A DNA stretch of 64,000 bases from Novosphingobium sp. 9U (lineage in GTDB: Bacteria > Pseudomonadota > Alphaproteobacteria > Sphingomonadales > Sphingomonadaceae): positions 20,371 to 84,370 of the forward strand of contig NZ_LR732525.1 of assembly GCF_902506425.1 (NCBI RefSeq). Reading direction: 5' to 3'. Below are positions 17,666-26,275 of the stretch, one piece after another. A model generated the notes under the pieces. That model searched no databases. It was not told where the DNA came from and worked only from the letters and a program-made list of their open reading frames with translations. Both the position numbers and the translations under genes were made by a program. The first letter of the stretch is position 1; the number at the start of each line of letters is the position of its first letter.

Positions 17666-18150
17666 TGGATATCGTCGTTCGCGCCTCGGTGATGTTCATC
17701 ATCGTCTATGTCGTTCTGCGGCTGATGGGCAAGCGCGAGCTGGGGCAGCTGGCGCCCTTCGAACTCGTCACCCTGATCGTCACCGGCGACCTCATCCAGC
17801 AGGGCGTCACCCATCAGGACTTCTCCTTGACCGGCGCGACGCTGGCGATCGTCACCTTCGCCGCATGGAGCCTCACCATGAGCGCGCTGGCACACCGCTT
17901 TCCCAAGGTCCGCGGTGTGCTGGAGAGCCCGCCCCTGGTGCTGGTGCGCGACGGGCGGTTTCTGGGCGCCAACATGGACAAGGAAGGTATCGACCAGGAC
18001 GAGTTCGGCGCCCAGCTGCGGCTCGCCGGGATCGCCTCGCTCGATCAGGTCGCCTGGGCGATCCTGGAGCCCGAAGGCAAGATCAGCTTCATCCGCAAGG
18101 ACGACGCGCCCACCGATCCGCGCACGGATGATGATTCCGGCGTTGCGTGA
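17665..18150 (+). CDS. DUF421 family membrane protein (YetF-like)
   Basis: Protein of 161 aa. About three transmembrane helices fill the first 85 residues, including the typical RLMGKRELGQLAPFELVTL motif. A small cytoplasmic domain follows with LVRDGRFLGANMDKEGID and LRLAGI. DUF421/YetF proteins are membrane proteins of unclear function, linked in Bacillus to spore or stress phenotypes. It overlaps the preceding membrane-anchored gene by one base. The gene ends at a strong hairpin facing the convergent acyl-AMP ligase. Confidence 0.88.
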   Translation: MDIVVRASVMFIIVYVVLRLMGKRELGQLAPFELVTLIVTGDLIQQGVTHQDFSLTGATLAIVTFAAWSLTMSALAHRFPKVRGVLESPPLVLVRDGRFLGANMDKEGIDQDEFGAQLRLAGIASLDQVAWAILEPEGKISFIRKDDAPTDPRTDDDSGVA

Positions 18151-18163
18151 TGGAGTAGCCTAG

Positions 18164-18190
18164 CTCCTCTCCCCGACGGGGAGAGGAGTT
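18164..18190. terminator. Bidirectional terminator hairpin
   Basis: CTCCTCTCCCC and GGGGAGAGGAG form an 11-bp stem with a GAC loop, followed by TT. It lies between the convergent DUF421 and acyl-AMP ligase genes and can serve both. Confidence 0.7.
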
Positions 18191-18200
18191 GGCAGCAGCC

Positions 18201-19961
18201 TCAAGCCGCCAGGTCGAACGGTGCGATCTCGCCCGACAGGTACAGCTTCTTCGCCTTGGCGCGGCTGAGCTTGCCCGAGCTGGTGCGCGGCAGGCTCTTT
18301 GGCGGAACCAGTTCGATCACGCAGTTCATGCCGGTGATCGCGCGGACCTTGTCGCGGATCTGGTCGCGCAGTTCGAGGCGCTTGACCGGGTCGGACACGC
18401 GGCAGTGGACCAGCACGGCAGGCGTTTCCTCGCCGTTCTCCATCTCGATCGAGAAGGCAGCGATGTCGCCGTGGTTGAAGCCGGGCAATTGCTCCACCGC
18501 CCACTCGATGTCCTGGGGCCAATGGTTCTTGCCGTTGATGATGATCATGTCCTTCGCCCGGCCGACGATGAACAGGTAGCCCTTGGCCATGTAGCCCATG
18601 TCGCCGGTGTCCAGCCAGCCATCGACCAGGCAAGCAGCGGTCGCTTCAGGATCGCGGAAGTAGGAGTGCATGACGCTGGTACCGCGGCACCAGACCTTGC
18701 CGATCTGGTGATCGCCGAGGACCTGGTCGTTCTCGCCACGGATCACGACTTCCATGTCCTTGACCGGCTTGCCGCAGTTCACGATCGCGCGATAGCGGGC
18801 AGGGCGGCTGAGATCGCGGGGGGAGCCGGACAAGCGCTCCTCTTCGACCAGTTCGACGCGGATGCCTTCGCCCGGCGGCATGACGGTAACCGCCAGCGTC
18901 GCTTCGGCGAGGCCGTAGCTGGGCAGGAAGGCGCTGGCCTGGAAGCCGAAGTCGGCAAAGGCGTTGACGAAGCTTTGCATCACGTCGGGCCGGATCATGT
19001 CGGCACCGTTGCCGGCCAGGCGCCAGCGGGTGAGATCGAAGCGGTCGACCGCGGTCTGGCTGGAGATGCGGCGCGCGCAGATGTCGTAGCCGAAGGTCGG
19101 CGAGTACGACACCGTGGTGCCCTGGTTGCGGGTGATCAGGTCCAGCCACGCGAGCGGGCGGCGGGCAAAGTCCTCGGTCTTGAGGTAGTCGCCCGAGACC
19201 TGGTTGGCGATCAGCGAGAGGAAGCAGCCGACCAGGCCCATGTCGTGATACCACGGCAGCCACGAGATGCAGCGGTCTTGCTCCTCCAACTGCATCGCGT
19301 GGCTATGCGCCGACAGGTTGGCGAGCAGTTGGCTGTGCGTCACCGCCACGCCGTGCGGGAAGCGCGTGGAGCCCGAGGAGTACTGCAGATAGCAGATGTC
19401 ATCGGTGCCGAGCTGCGGCAGCTCGACCGCCGGCGCGTCGGTGGTCGCGAAGTCGGCCCAGGTGGCATGCTCACAGCCCTGACGCGCGGCGGCGGACGCG
19501 GTCATCTCGGCGATCTCGTCCGGGCCGACCAGCAGCGTGGGGTCCGAGCTCGCGAGCTGGACGCTCAGCTGCTCGATGTAGTTCTCCTTGCCGCCGAAGC
19601 TGGTGGGCAGAGGCAGCGGCACCGGCCACACACCAGCGTAGACCGCGCCGCAGAACAACGCGGCGAAATCGGGTCCGGTTTCGGCGATCAGCGCCAGGCG
19701 GTCGCCCGGCTTCATGCCGCGCGCGATCAGGGCGTGGGCGACGCGCAGCGAGTCCTGACGCAGCTCGGAATAAGGATAGGTGCGGGTCAGCGTGCCGCGC
19801 GGATCATGGAAATTGAAGCCACGCGCGCCTTGTGCGGCATAGTCCAGAGCTTCGCCGAATGTGGCGAAGTCCGCCATGCGGCGAGGCAAGCTGTCCGCGT
19901 TGGGGGTGGGGAGCAGTTTCGGCTCCGACGTTTCCGGCACCAGTCTGATGGTGTCGTTCAT
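18201..19961 (-). CDS. Fatty acyl-AMP ligase (FAAL) family protein
   Basis: Adenylate-forming enzyme of 586 aa. The ATP-binding motif YSSGSTRFPHG (about residues 168-178) replaces the usual YTSGST. The N-terminal FNFHDPRG, LPLPTSFGGKENYIEQL and WLPWYHDMGLVG motifs are typical of FAAL/FadD32-like ligases. The C-terminal domain has DTGDMGY, GRAKDMIIINGKNHWPQDIE and the SSGKLSRAKAK tail with the catalytic lysine. FAALs make acyl-adenylates that are passed to acyl carrier proteins. No polyketide synthase or ACP lies next to it here. Start ATG 19961 is the best match to family length. Confidence 0.9.
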   Translation of the reverse strand: MNDTIRLVPETSEPKLLPTPNADSLPRRMADFATFGEALDYAAQGARGFNFHDPRGTLTRTYPYSELRQDSLRVAHALIARGMKPGDRLALIAETGPDFAALFCGAVYAGVWPVPLPLPTSFGGKENYIEQLSVQLASSDPTLLVGPDEIAEMTASAAARQGCEHATWADFATTDAPAVELPQLGTDDICYLQYSSGSTRFPHGVAVTHSQLLANLSAHSHAMQLEEQDRCISWLPWYHDMGLVGCFLSLIANQVSGDYLKTEDFARRPLAWLDLITRNQGTTVSYSPTFGYDICARRISSQTAVDRFDLTRWRLAGNGADMIRPDVMQSFVNAFADFGFQASAFLPSYGLAEATLAVTVMPPGEGIRVELVEEERLSGSPRDLSRPARYRAIVNCGKPVKDMEVVIRGENDQVLGDHQIGKVWCRGTSVMHSYFRDPEATAACLVDGWLDTGDMGYMAKGYLFIVGRAKDMIIINGKNHWPQDIEWAVEQLPGFNHGDIAAFSIEMENGEETPAVLVHCRVSDPVKRLELRDQIRDKVRAITGMNCVIELVPPKSLPRTSSGKLSRAKAKKLYLSGEIAPFDLAA

Positions 19962-20120
19962 CTGGCAAGACCCTGTGTTGTTGTACTTTTCTTCATGGTT
20001 TCGCGGCCCCTTATCCGGGTTTAATCGAATGCGAAACAAGTTCTCCCTGGCCTTGCGGCACTCTTCCTCATGCAAGAGGGCCTCCTCAATCGTTGGGGAC
20101 TGTGGCACGAATAGGGCAGC

Positions 20121-20675
20121 ATGCCTCACGACCGTCGCAAACCGTTGCCCTTGGGTGACACCAAGCTGGAGGAGCTGGCGCTCGCCTACGTTGCCCGCTT
20201 CGCCACGACGCGGGCCAAGCTGGAGGCCTATCTCGTGCGCAAGCTGCGCGAGCGGGGCTGGGAAGGTGAGCGCATGCCCGATGCCGCCGCCCTGTCGCGG
20301 CGCTTCGCGGAAGCGGGCTATGTCGATGACGCGGTCTATGCGCGGATGAAGGCGGACAGTCTGCTGCGGCGAGGATACGGCGGCCGGCGGGTCGGCGAAG
20401 CGCTGCGAGCGGCGGGGGTCGGGGAAGAGCTGCGCCAAGATGTGGCGCCGACGCTGATCGATGCACGCCGCGCCGCCGCGGCGCTGGCGCGCAGGAGGCG
20501 CTTTGGTCCGTGGCATGACCCGCTCCCGGATCGCCCTCTGCGCGAGAAGCAGATCGCGGCGATGCTGCGCGCCGGTCACACGCTCGACAATGCGCGCCAA
20601 ATCGTCGAAGCGACCGATCACGCCGCGATCGAGGACTGGATCGAGTCGGCAAGTGGAGACGACCTTTGCGCGTGA
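20121..20675 (+). CDS. recX: Regulatory protein RecX
   Basis: Protein of 184 aa with the three tandem helical repeats of RecX. Typical strings include LEAYLVRKLRERGW, RRFAEAGYVDDAVYAR and RGYGGRRVGEALRAAGV. RecX binds inside the RecA filament groove and inhibits recombinase activity. recA is not in view. The 3' end overlaps the DUF192 gene by 10 nt, so the two are likely co-transcribed. It diverges from the acyl-AMP ligase gene across a 159-nt spacer. Confidence 0.88.
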   Translation: MPHDRRKPLPLGDTKLEELALAYVARFATTRAKLEAYLVRKLRERGWEGERMPDAAALSRRFAEAGYVDDAVYARMKADSLLRRGYGGRRVGEALRAAGVGEELRQDVAPTLIDARRAAAALARRRRFGPWHDPLPDRPLREKQIAAMLRAGHTLDNARQIVEATDHAAIEDWIESASGDDLCA

Positions 20676-21172
20676 TTTCAACTCTTTCGGCGCTGCTCCT
20701 CTTGCTGGGGGCGTGCTCCTCTGGCGTGCTCGACGGCAGCGCCGCCTCGGCCAAGGCAGCCGCGCCCGCAGTGCACCCGATTTCCGGCCTGCCGGTGATC
20801 GACCTGGCGGTGAAGACCAAGAGCAAGGCGCACCACTTCCGCGTCGAGGTCGCTGCCTCGCAGGAGGAGCAGGCCAAGGGCCTGATGTTCCGCACCGAAA
20901 TGGGCGCGGACGAGGGCATGCTGTTTCCTGAGGAAACCCCGCGCCGGCCCTCGTTCTGGATGAAGAACACGGTCATCCCGCTCGACATCATCTACGTGGG
21001 CACCGACGGGCGTATCCTCAACATCGTCAACGCGCTGCCCTACGACCTGACGCCGCTGCCGTCCGAGGGTGTGGCCATCGCCGTGCTCGAACTGAACGGC
21101 GGCCGCGCCGAGCAGCTGGGTATCAAGCCGGGCGACAAGGTCAGCTGGAAGCTGCCGAAGAAGGCCGGCTGA
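20666..21172 (+). CDS. DUF192 domain lipoprotein
   Basis: Protein of 168 aa. The N-terminus carries a lipoprotein signal with lipobox LGAC (Cys about residue 16). The DUF192 domain follows: EEQAKGLMFRTEM, MLFPEETPRRPSFWMKNT, PLDIIYV and LELNGGRAEQLGIKPGD. DUF192 proteins are small periplasmic or lipid-anchored proteins of unknown function. The start is TTG 20666, which has GGAG at 20655-20658; GTG 20672 is an alternative. It overlaps recX by 10 nt. Confidence 0.87.
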   Translation: MRVISTLSALLLLLGACSSGVLDGSAASAKAAAPAVHPISGLPVIDLAVKTKSKAHHFRVEVAASQEEQAKGLMFRTEMGADEGMLFPEETPRRPSFWMKNTVIPLDIIYVGTDGRILNIVNALPYDLTPLPSEGVAIAVLELNGGRAEQLGIKPGDKVSWKLPKKAG

Positions 21173-21224
21173 TCGCACCGGCATAACTTGGCAAGCCACG
21201 CGAACGAGGCTAACGCGAGACCCG

Positions 21225-21626
21225 ATGAGCATCCTTGCAAAGATCTTCACCTGGTGGAACGGCGCGACCATCGGCACCTCGCTGTGGAGCTCGCGCTTTG
21301 GCGAGCACGTCGGCACCGATAGCTTCGGCAACAAGTACTACCGCTCTGCCAAGCTGAAGACCACGCAGGGCTACGAACGCCGGTGGGTCATCTATTCGGG
21401 GCCGAACGACGCCAGCAACGTGCCGGCCGAGTGGTTCGGCTGGCTGCACCACAACGTCGAGGGTCTGCCCGAAAGCCACCTGCCGCCGCCGCGGATCTGG
21501 GAGGTGGACTTCACGCCCAACGCGACGGGAACCGGCCACGCCTATCGCCCGCAAGGTGCGCTGGAGCGTGGCGGCCAGCGTGCGCGAGCCACGGGTGATT
21601 ACGAAGCCTGGTCGCCGGACGCCTGA
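21225..21626 (+). CDS. NADH:ubiquinone oxidoreductase NDUFA12-type subunit
   Basis: Protein of 133 aa matching the complex I supernumerary subunit B17.2/NDUFA12. Motifs seen are GTSLWSSRFGEHVGTDSFGNKYY, RRWVIYSGPNDASNVPAEW and WLHHNVEGLP (given in pieces along residues 18-80). Alphaproteobacterial complex I shares this accessory subunit with mitochondria. It binds peripherally at the matrix/cytoplasm arm. The main nuo operon is not here, which is usual. The next gene (DUF2155) starts inside its 3' end. Confidence 0.93.
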   Translation: MSILAKIFTWWNGATIGTSLWSSRFGEHVGTDSFGNKYYRSAKLKTTQGYERRWVIYSGPNDASNVPAEWFGWLHHNVEGLPESHLPPPRIWEVDFTPNATGTGHAYRPQGALERGGQRARATGDYEAWSPDA

Positions 21627-22287
21627 GCCGCTCTTGCTGAAGGCGGTACCCTTCGCCGCCGCGGCGGCCCTGTTGGTTGCCCTTGCCGGCTGCAAGGGTG
21701 AGCCTGCGCCCGAGCCGCAGGACACCGGCATCCCCGAGGCGATTGCGCAGACCGGCGGCAAGCCCGCTGCCCCCGCCGCGCGCAAGGACGATTACGGCAC
21801 GCCGCTCAAGGACCGCGTGGCGACGCTGGGCCTGCTCAACAAGCGCAACAACCTGAGCCAGGACGTGACGATGAAGCCGGGTGAAACCCGGCGCATCGGC
21901 AACGTCGTGCTCAAGCTCGCCTCCTGCGAGCGTACGCTGCCCTGGGAGAAGCCTGCGGACGAGGGCGCCTTCGTGCAGGTCTTCGTCGAGGACCGCGCGA
22001 CCGCCCAGGAAAAGCTCGCCTGGCACAAGATCTTCTCGGGCTGGCTGTTCAAGAACTCGCCTGCGCTGAACGTCGTGCAGCACCCGGTCTACGACGTCTG
22101 GGTCAAGAAGTGCGCGATGAGCTTTCCGGGCGAGGAGGAAAGCCCGGCTGATGACGCCTCCGACAAGAGCGCGCCGAAGGCTTCGGGCAGCGCAAGCGGC
22201 GGCGCCTCGGCTCGGCCTAGTCCAGCGCCATCGCCCACCGCGACGCCGACCCCGGAAGAAGAGCCCGCCGGGAACGAGCCCGACTGA
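21595..22287 (+). CDS. DUF2155 domain lipoprotein
   Basis: Protein of about 230 aa. A lipoprotein-like signal ends in ALAGC, then a proline-rich stretch, then the DUF2155 domain (about residues 60-165) with LGLLNKRNN, KLASCERTLPWE, AFVQVFV, IFSGWLF and HPVYDVWVKKC. The C-terminal 45 residues are low-complexity. The start is uncertain: GTG 21595 is chosen, GTG 21580 and TTG 21634 are alternatives. It follows the NDUFA12 gene, a conserved neighbour in alphaproteobacteria. The 3' 199 bp overlap the convergent aat gene. Confidence 0.8.
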   Translation: MITKPGRRTPEPLLLKAVPFAAAAALLVALAGCKGEPAPEPQDTGIPEAIAQTGGKPAAPAARKDDYGTPLKDRVATLGLLNKRNNLSQDVTMKPGETRRIGNVVLKLASCERTLPWEKPADEGAFVQVFVEDRATAQEKLAWHKIFSGWLFKNSPALNVVQHPVYDVWVKKCAMSFPGEEESPADDASDKSAPKASGSASGGASARPSPAPSPTATPTPEEEPAGNEPD

Positions 22288-22886
22288 GCGCGGCGCAGAA
22301 GCCGCAGGTAACGCTCCTGGCTGATCTCCACCGCTCCCAGTGACGCCAGGTGCGGCGTGATGAATTGGCAATCGAGCAGCTGCACGCCCGCGAGGCGCAG
22401 CGCCGCCACCAACCACGACAGCGCCACCTTGGACGCATCCGTCCGGCGCGAGAACATGCTCTCTCCGCAGAATACCCGGTCGAAGCCGACGCCATAGAGC
22501 CCGCCGACGAGCGCGCGCGTGCCATCGTTCGCCACCTCCCAGCATTCGACCGAGTGGGCTTGGCCCAGTGCGTGCAGCCGTTCGTAGCTCGCCTGGATGC
22601 GGTGGCTGATCCAGCTGCCTTCCTCGTCCGCGCGCGGGGCGGCGCAGGCGTCGAGCACATCGGCAAACGCGGCGTTGCAGGTTACGGCGAAGCGCCCGCG
22701 CTTCAACGTGCGTGCCAGCGAGTGCGAGAGGTGGAAGCCGTCGAGCGGCAGGATCGCGCGCAGCCGGGGCTCGACCCAGAAGATCTCGGGATCGTCGCGC
22801 CGGTCCGCCATCGGGAAGATCCCGCTGCGATAGGCGAGCATCAGCGTCTCGGGCTCGATCGTCGGCGGGGTGAAAGGCGCGTGCAC
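22089..22886 (-). CDS. aat: Leucyl/phenylalanyl-tRNA--protein transferase
   Basis: Protein of 265 aa that adds Leu or Phe from tRNA to N-terminal Arg/Lys of proteins, marking them for ClpAP via ClpS. Family motifs include MLAYRSGIFPMA, IFWVEPRLRAILPL, GSWI, AHSVECW, GGLYGV, FCGESMFS, ASKVAL and LLDCQF. The start is GTG 22886. The C-terminal about 60 residues extend beyond the usual end (E. coli enzyme is 234 aa) into DNA that encodes the DUF2155 tail on the other strand. Convergent overlap is 199 bp. Confidence 0.92.
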   Translation of the reverse strand: MHAPFTPPTIEPETLMLAYRSGIFPMADRRDDPEIFWVEPRLRAILPLDGFHLSHSLARTLKRGRFAVTCNAAFADVLDACAAPRADEEGSWISHRIQASYERLHALGQAHSVECWEVANDGTRALVGGLYGVGFDRVFCGESMFSRRTDASKVALSWLVAALRLAGVQLLDCQFITPHLASLGAVEISQERYLRLLRRAQSGSFPAGSSSGVGVAVGDGAGLGRAEAPPLALPEAFGALLSEASSAGLSSSPGKLIAHFLTQTS

Positions 22887-22925
22887 GATGCGCAGCCTAG
22901 CAGATCGTCATGCGGGTTGTCGTGC

Positions 22926-23345
22926 TTATGGCTCGTCGCGCTTGTTCAGCTTCGACCACAGGCCCTCGGTTCCTGCCTCCTGCGCCTTGTTGACGTATTG
23001 CGAGGCGACCAGCCAGCCCTTCAGCGGCTGGAGCGGCAGGATGCAGCCGATCCCCAGCAAGGGGAACGAGGTCAGCAGGTGCACCCAGAACGGCGGATCG
23101 TACTTCACCTGCAGCCAGACGACGAAGAAGATCAGCGGAAAGGCAATGATGCACAGCGAGAAGAACGCCGGCCCGTCGTCGGGCGAAGCGAATCGGAAAT
23201 CGAGCCCGCACACGTTGCATTTGTCAGCCAGCTTCAGCCACTTGCGGAACATGCGCCCCTCGCCGCAGCGCGGGCACAGGCCCTTCCACCCGCAGCGGAT
23301 GATCCAGCGCCACTTGTCGGCGCTTTCGAGTTCGGTGTCGGGCAC
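22926..23345 (-). CDS. DUF983 zinc-ribbon membrane protein
   Basis: Protein of 139 aa. An N-terminal zinc ribbon with CPRCG (about residues 24-28) and CNVCG (about 43-47) is followed by two transmembrane helices (FFSLCIIAFPLIFFVVWL and LLTSFPLLGIGCILPL). DUF983 proteins are small inner-membrane proteins of unknown function, widespread in alphaproteobacteria. It lies 39 nt upstream of aat on the same strand and may share its transcript. Confidence 0.88.
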   Translation of the reverse strand: MPDTELESADKWRWIIRCGWKGLCPRCGEGRMFRKWLKLADKCNVCGLDFRFASPDDGPAFFSLCIIAFPLIFFVVWLQVKYDPPFWVHLLTSFPLLGIGCILPLQPLKGWLVASQYVNKAQEAGTEGLWSKLNKRDEP

Positions 23346-23467
23346 GGGGCGGCCTTCTTGCTTCGGCTGTTGGAGAGATAACGCCTTAGGCGGCTCGCCG
23401 GATCACGCGGACTGGAAAATGTCGGGTAGGACAAAATGTCCATCGGCGGCCTGGGCGGGTTCAGGCT

Positions 23468-23950
23468 CTAGAACATCCCGCCTGCCAGCGCGTCAATCGC
23501 GTTCTGGAGGATCACGGCGGCCGCGGCCGAATCGATCCGTTCGGCCCGCTTGGCGCGGCTCATGTCCTGCGCGATGAGGTCGCGCTTGGCGCCGCTGGTG
23601 GACCAGCGCTCGTCCCACAACAGGATCGGCAGCCCGAGCGCGGCGAGGTTGCGAGCGTAGGCGCGGCTCGACTGTGCGCGCGGACCCGAACTGCCGTCCA
23701 TGTTGAGCGGCAGGCCGATCACGAGCCCACGGATCGCACGCTCGCGGATCAGCACTTCGAGCGCGATCTTGTCGGCGCCGAACTTGCCGCGCTTCAGCGT
23801 CTTGCCGGGCGAGGCGATGCGCCATCCTGCGTCGCAGAAGGCAGTGCCAATGGTCTGCGTGCCCAGATCCAGCCCAAGCAGCCCGCCGCCGTCCGGCAGC
23901 GCGTCCCGGTATTCGAGCGTGCTGGTGGTGATGAGGGTGGGGGTGTCCAA
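23468..23950 (-). CDS. ruvX: Holliday junction resolvase RuvX (YqgF)
   Basis: Protein of 160 aa with the RNase H-like YqgF fold. The first acidic residue is in [11 protein letters not shown], the second region is [14 protein letters not shown], the glutamate is in WDERWST, and the last Asp is near the end (RIDSAAA). The family acts in pre-16S rRNA processing and/or Holliday junction cleavage. It is 122 nt from the DUF983 gene on the same strand and diverges from the PQQ dehydrogenase gene. Confidence 0.9.
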   Translation of the reverse strand: MDTPTLITTSTLEYRDALPDGGGLLGLDLGTQTIGTAFCDAGWRIASPGKTLKRGKFGADKIALEVLIRERAIRGLVIGLPLNMDGSSGPRAQSSRAYARNLAALGLPILLWDERWSTSGAKRDLIAQDMSRAKRAERIDSAAAAVILQNAIDALAGGMF

Positions 23951-24150
23951 CTCGGCTTACCTTCAGGCTTTTGCGGGATCGGCATAGACCGGCGATGGTG
24001 GCCGGTTCAACGCTGCGACCGGCGTCAAACACAACAACCGGACGGGCTGAGCCTGCCGAAGCCCGCCAGCCCGCCCGCGCGAGCGTCCCAACACCCGCTT
24101 GCGCCCCGCTGTACATGTGTCAAACTATGACCACGGGAGAGCGGATAATC

Positions 24151-26220
24151 ATGCACAAGTGGGTCTACACGGCCGCCGCGGCAGCAGCCCTGGCGCTTGC
24201 CGGGTGCAGCACCAGGCACGACGACGGAACGATGGGGACGGCGGCCGACTGGGCGTTCCATGGCGGCGGCGTCGACGAGAGCGGGTTCAGCCGTCTCGAC
24301 GAAATCGACAGCGGAGACATTGGCCGGCTCGGCCTGGCCTGGTCGCTCGACCTGCCGGGCGAGGTGACGCTGGAGGCGACGCCGCTGGCGGTGAACGGAG
24401 TGCTCTATTTCTCCGGCGCCTACTCGGCGGTCTATGCCGTCGAGGCGGTGACCGGCAAGCTGCTGTGGAAGTACGATCCCGAGATCTGGAAGCACGAGCC
24501 AGAGCGCATGCGGCTGAACTTCGCGGCCAACCGCGGCGTCGCTTACGCGAACGGGCGCGTGTTCGTCGCCAGCTTTGACGGGCGCATGATCGCATTGGAT
24601 GCGCGCAGTGGGCGCGAACTTTGGGCGACGCCGACCCTGCCGCCGGGCAGCGCTTACTACAGCACCGGCGCGCCGCTGGCGTTCGGCGACAAGGTGATGA
24701 TCGGCAACGGCGGCGGCGACTTCGGTTCGCGCGGCTATGTGACGGCCTACGACCAGGCGAGCGGCAAGCAGGCCTGGCGCTTCTACGTCGTGCCGGGCAC
24801 GCCCGAGCAGAACCGTGGCGACCCGGCAATGGAAGCGGCTGCGAAGACTTGGAACGGCGAATACTGGAAGACCGGCACCGGCGGTACGGCCTGGAACGCA
24901 ATGATCTTCGATCCCGAACTCAACCGCGTCTACATCGGCACCGGCAACTCCGGCCCCTACGATCCGCAGATCCGCAGCCCGGGGGATGGCGACAACCTCT
25001 ACCTCGTCTCGATCGTCGCGCTCGATGCGCAAACCGGCAAGTACGTCTGGCACTACCAGGAGAACCCGCGCGAGGCGTGGGACTACAAGGCGACCGCCAA
25101 CATCGTTGCCGCCACGCTGGAGATCGACGGCAAACCCCGCAAGGTGCTGCTGCACGCGCCGGTCAACGGGTTCTTCTACGTGCTGGACCGCCAGACCGGC
25201 AAGCTGATCTCGGCCGAGAAGACCGGCAAGGTGACATGGGCGGATCGCATCGACCTGAAGACCGGGCGCCCGGTGGAGCGGCCGGGCATCCGCTACGAGA
25301 AGGCCGGCTTCGACATGTATCCGGGCCCCGCTGGCCGCCACAACTGGCAGCCGATGGCGTATAGCCCGCAGACCGGGCTGGTCTACATGCCGGCGCAAAA
25401 CCAGGGCCTGCGCTTCGCCGCCAGCACGGTCGGGCAGCCGACGAATACCGCGGTGAACCCGGCGGGCGCGATGACGCTGATCGACGAGCATCCCGACGAT
25501 CGCACCGGCTGGCTGCTCGCCTGGGACCCGGTACGGCAGACAAAGGCGTGGGAGGTCAAGCTGCCGACCTTCTGGAACGGTGGCGTGCTGGCGACGCAAG
25601 GCGGGCTGGTGTTCCAGGGCACCGCCGACGGCCTGTTCAGCGGCTACGACGCGAAGAGCGGCGCGCGCGTGTGGCAGTTCAATGCCGGGCACGGCTTCCA
25701 GGGCGCGCCGATCAGCTATGCAGTGAACGGCAAGCAGTACCTTGCGATCCTGTCCGGCTACGGCGGGGCGGCGCCGGTCGGCGGCAACAATGTGGGATGG
25801 AAGTACGGCGCTCCGCGGCGGCTGCTCGCCTTTGCGCTCGATGGCAAGGCCAAGCTGCCGCCGGTCCAGAAGGCCGACACATCGGTCCACGCAACCGACG
25901 ATCCGGCCATGGTTCTCGACGAGATGGACGTGAAGGCGGGGGCGGGGCTCTACGTCACTTGCTCGCTGTGCCACGGTAAGGAGGCGGTGGCGGGGGGCAC
26001 GGCGCCAGACCTGCGGGAATCGCCCATACCGCTCGACGCGGCGGCGTTCCGCTCGGTCGTCCATGACGGTGCGCTGCTACGCAACGGCATGCCGCGGTTC
26101 GACAGCCTGACCGATCGCGAACTTCTGCAACTGCGCAGCTATATTCGTGCGCGGGCTCGTGAGGCGCTTGGCACGCGCAAGCCGGGTGCGACGCCCAAGT
26201 CGAAGTCGGCGCGGTACTGA
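24151..26220 (+). CDS. Lipoprotein PQQ-dependent quinohemoprotein alcohol dehydrogenase-type enzyme
   Basis: Protein of 689 aa. A lipobox ALAGC puts the mature N-terminal Cys at residue 19. An eight-bladed PQQ propeller follows (tryptophan-docking repeats such as AVTGKLLWKYDP and AGTGKYVWHY-type strings), then a C-terminal cytochrome c with CSLCHG and GMPRF as heme ligands. It oxidises alcohols in the periplasm and passes electrons through heme c. The vicinal Cys-Cys normally before DVVNRGVA is replaced by LNFAANRGVA. The Glu of the GAE(F/Y)G motif is Asp (GGDFG). The catalytic Asp is present in AWDYKA, and the residue two further is Lys, not the Asp of lanthanide enzymes. Substrate unknown. 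Confidence 0.9.
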   Translation: MHKWVYTAAAAAALALAGCSTRHDDGTMGTAADWAFHGGGVDESGFSRLDEIDSGDIGRLGLAWSLDLPGEVTLEATPLAVNGVLYFSGAYSAVYAVEAVTGKLLWKYDPEIWKHEPERMRLNFAANRGVAYANGRVFVASFDGRMIALDARSGRELWATPTLPPGSAYYSTGAPLAFGDKVMIGNGGGDFGSRGYVTAYDQASGKQAWRFYVVPGTPEQNRGDPAMEAAAKTWNGEYWKTGTGGTAWNAMIFDPELNRVYIGTGNSGPYDPQIRSPGDGDNLYLVSIVALDAQTGKYVWHYQENPREAWDYKATANIVAATLEIDGKPRKVLLHAPVNGFFYVLDRQTGKLISAEKTGKVTWADRIDLKTGRPVERPGIRYEKAGFDMYPGPAGRHNWQPMAYSPQTGLVYMPAQNQGLRFAASTVGQPTNTAVNPAGAMTLIDEHPDDRTGWLLAWDPVRQTKAWEVKLPTFWNGGVLATQGGLVFQGTADGLFSGYDAKSGARVWQFNAGHGFQGAPISYAVNGKQYLAILSGYGGAAPVGGNNVGWKYGAPRRLLAFALDGKAKLPPVQKADTSVHATDDPAMVLDEMDVKAGAGLYVTCSLCHGKEAVAGGTAPDLRESPIPLDAAAFRSVVHDGALLRNGMPRFDSLTDRELLQLRSYIRARAREALGTRKPGATPKSKSARY

Positions 26221-26275
26221 GGTTTGCAAGTTCGCGTTCTTCTTTTCCGCCGAACGGGCGAGGAAGGGCGCGGCC

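Noticed and set aside
24025..26064. Long minus-strand open frame antisense to the PQQ dehydrogenase
   Set aside because: No recognisable motifs and unnatural composition; the opposite strand encodes a clear quinohemoprotein.
24151..26220. Lanthanide-dependent alcohol dehydrogenase
   Set aside because: The residue two positions after the catalytic Asp is Lys, not the Asp that marks lanthanide enzymes.
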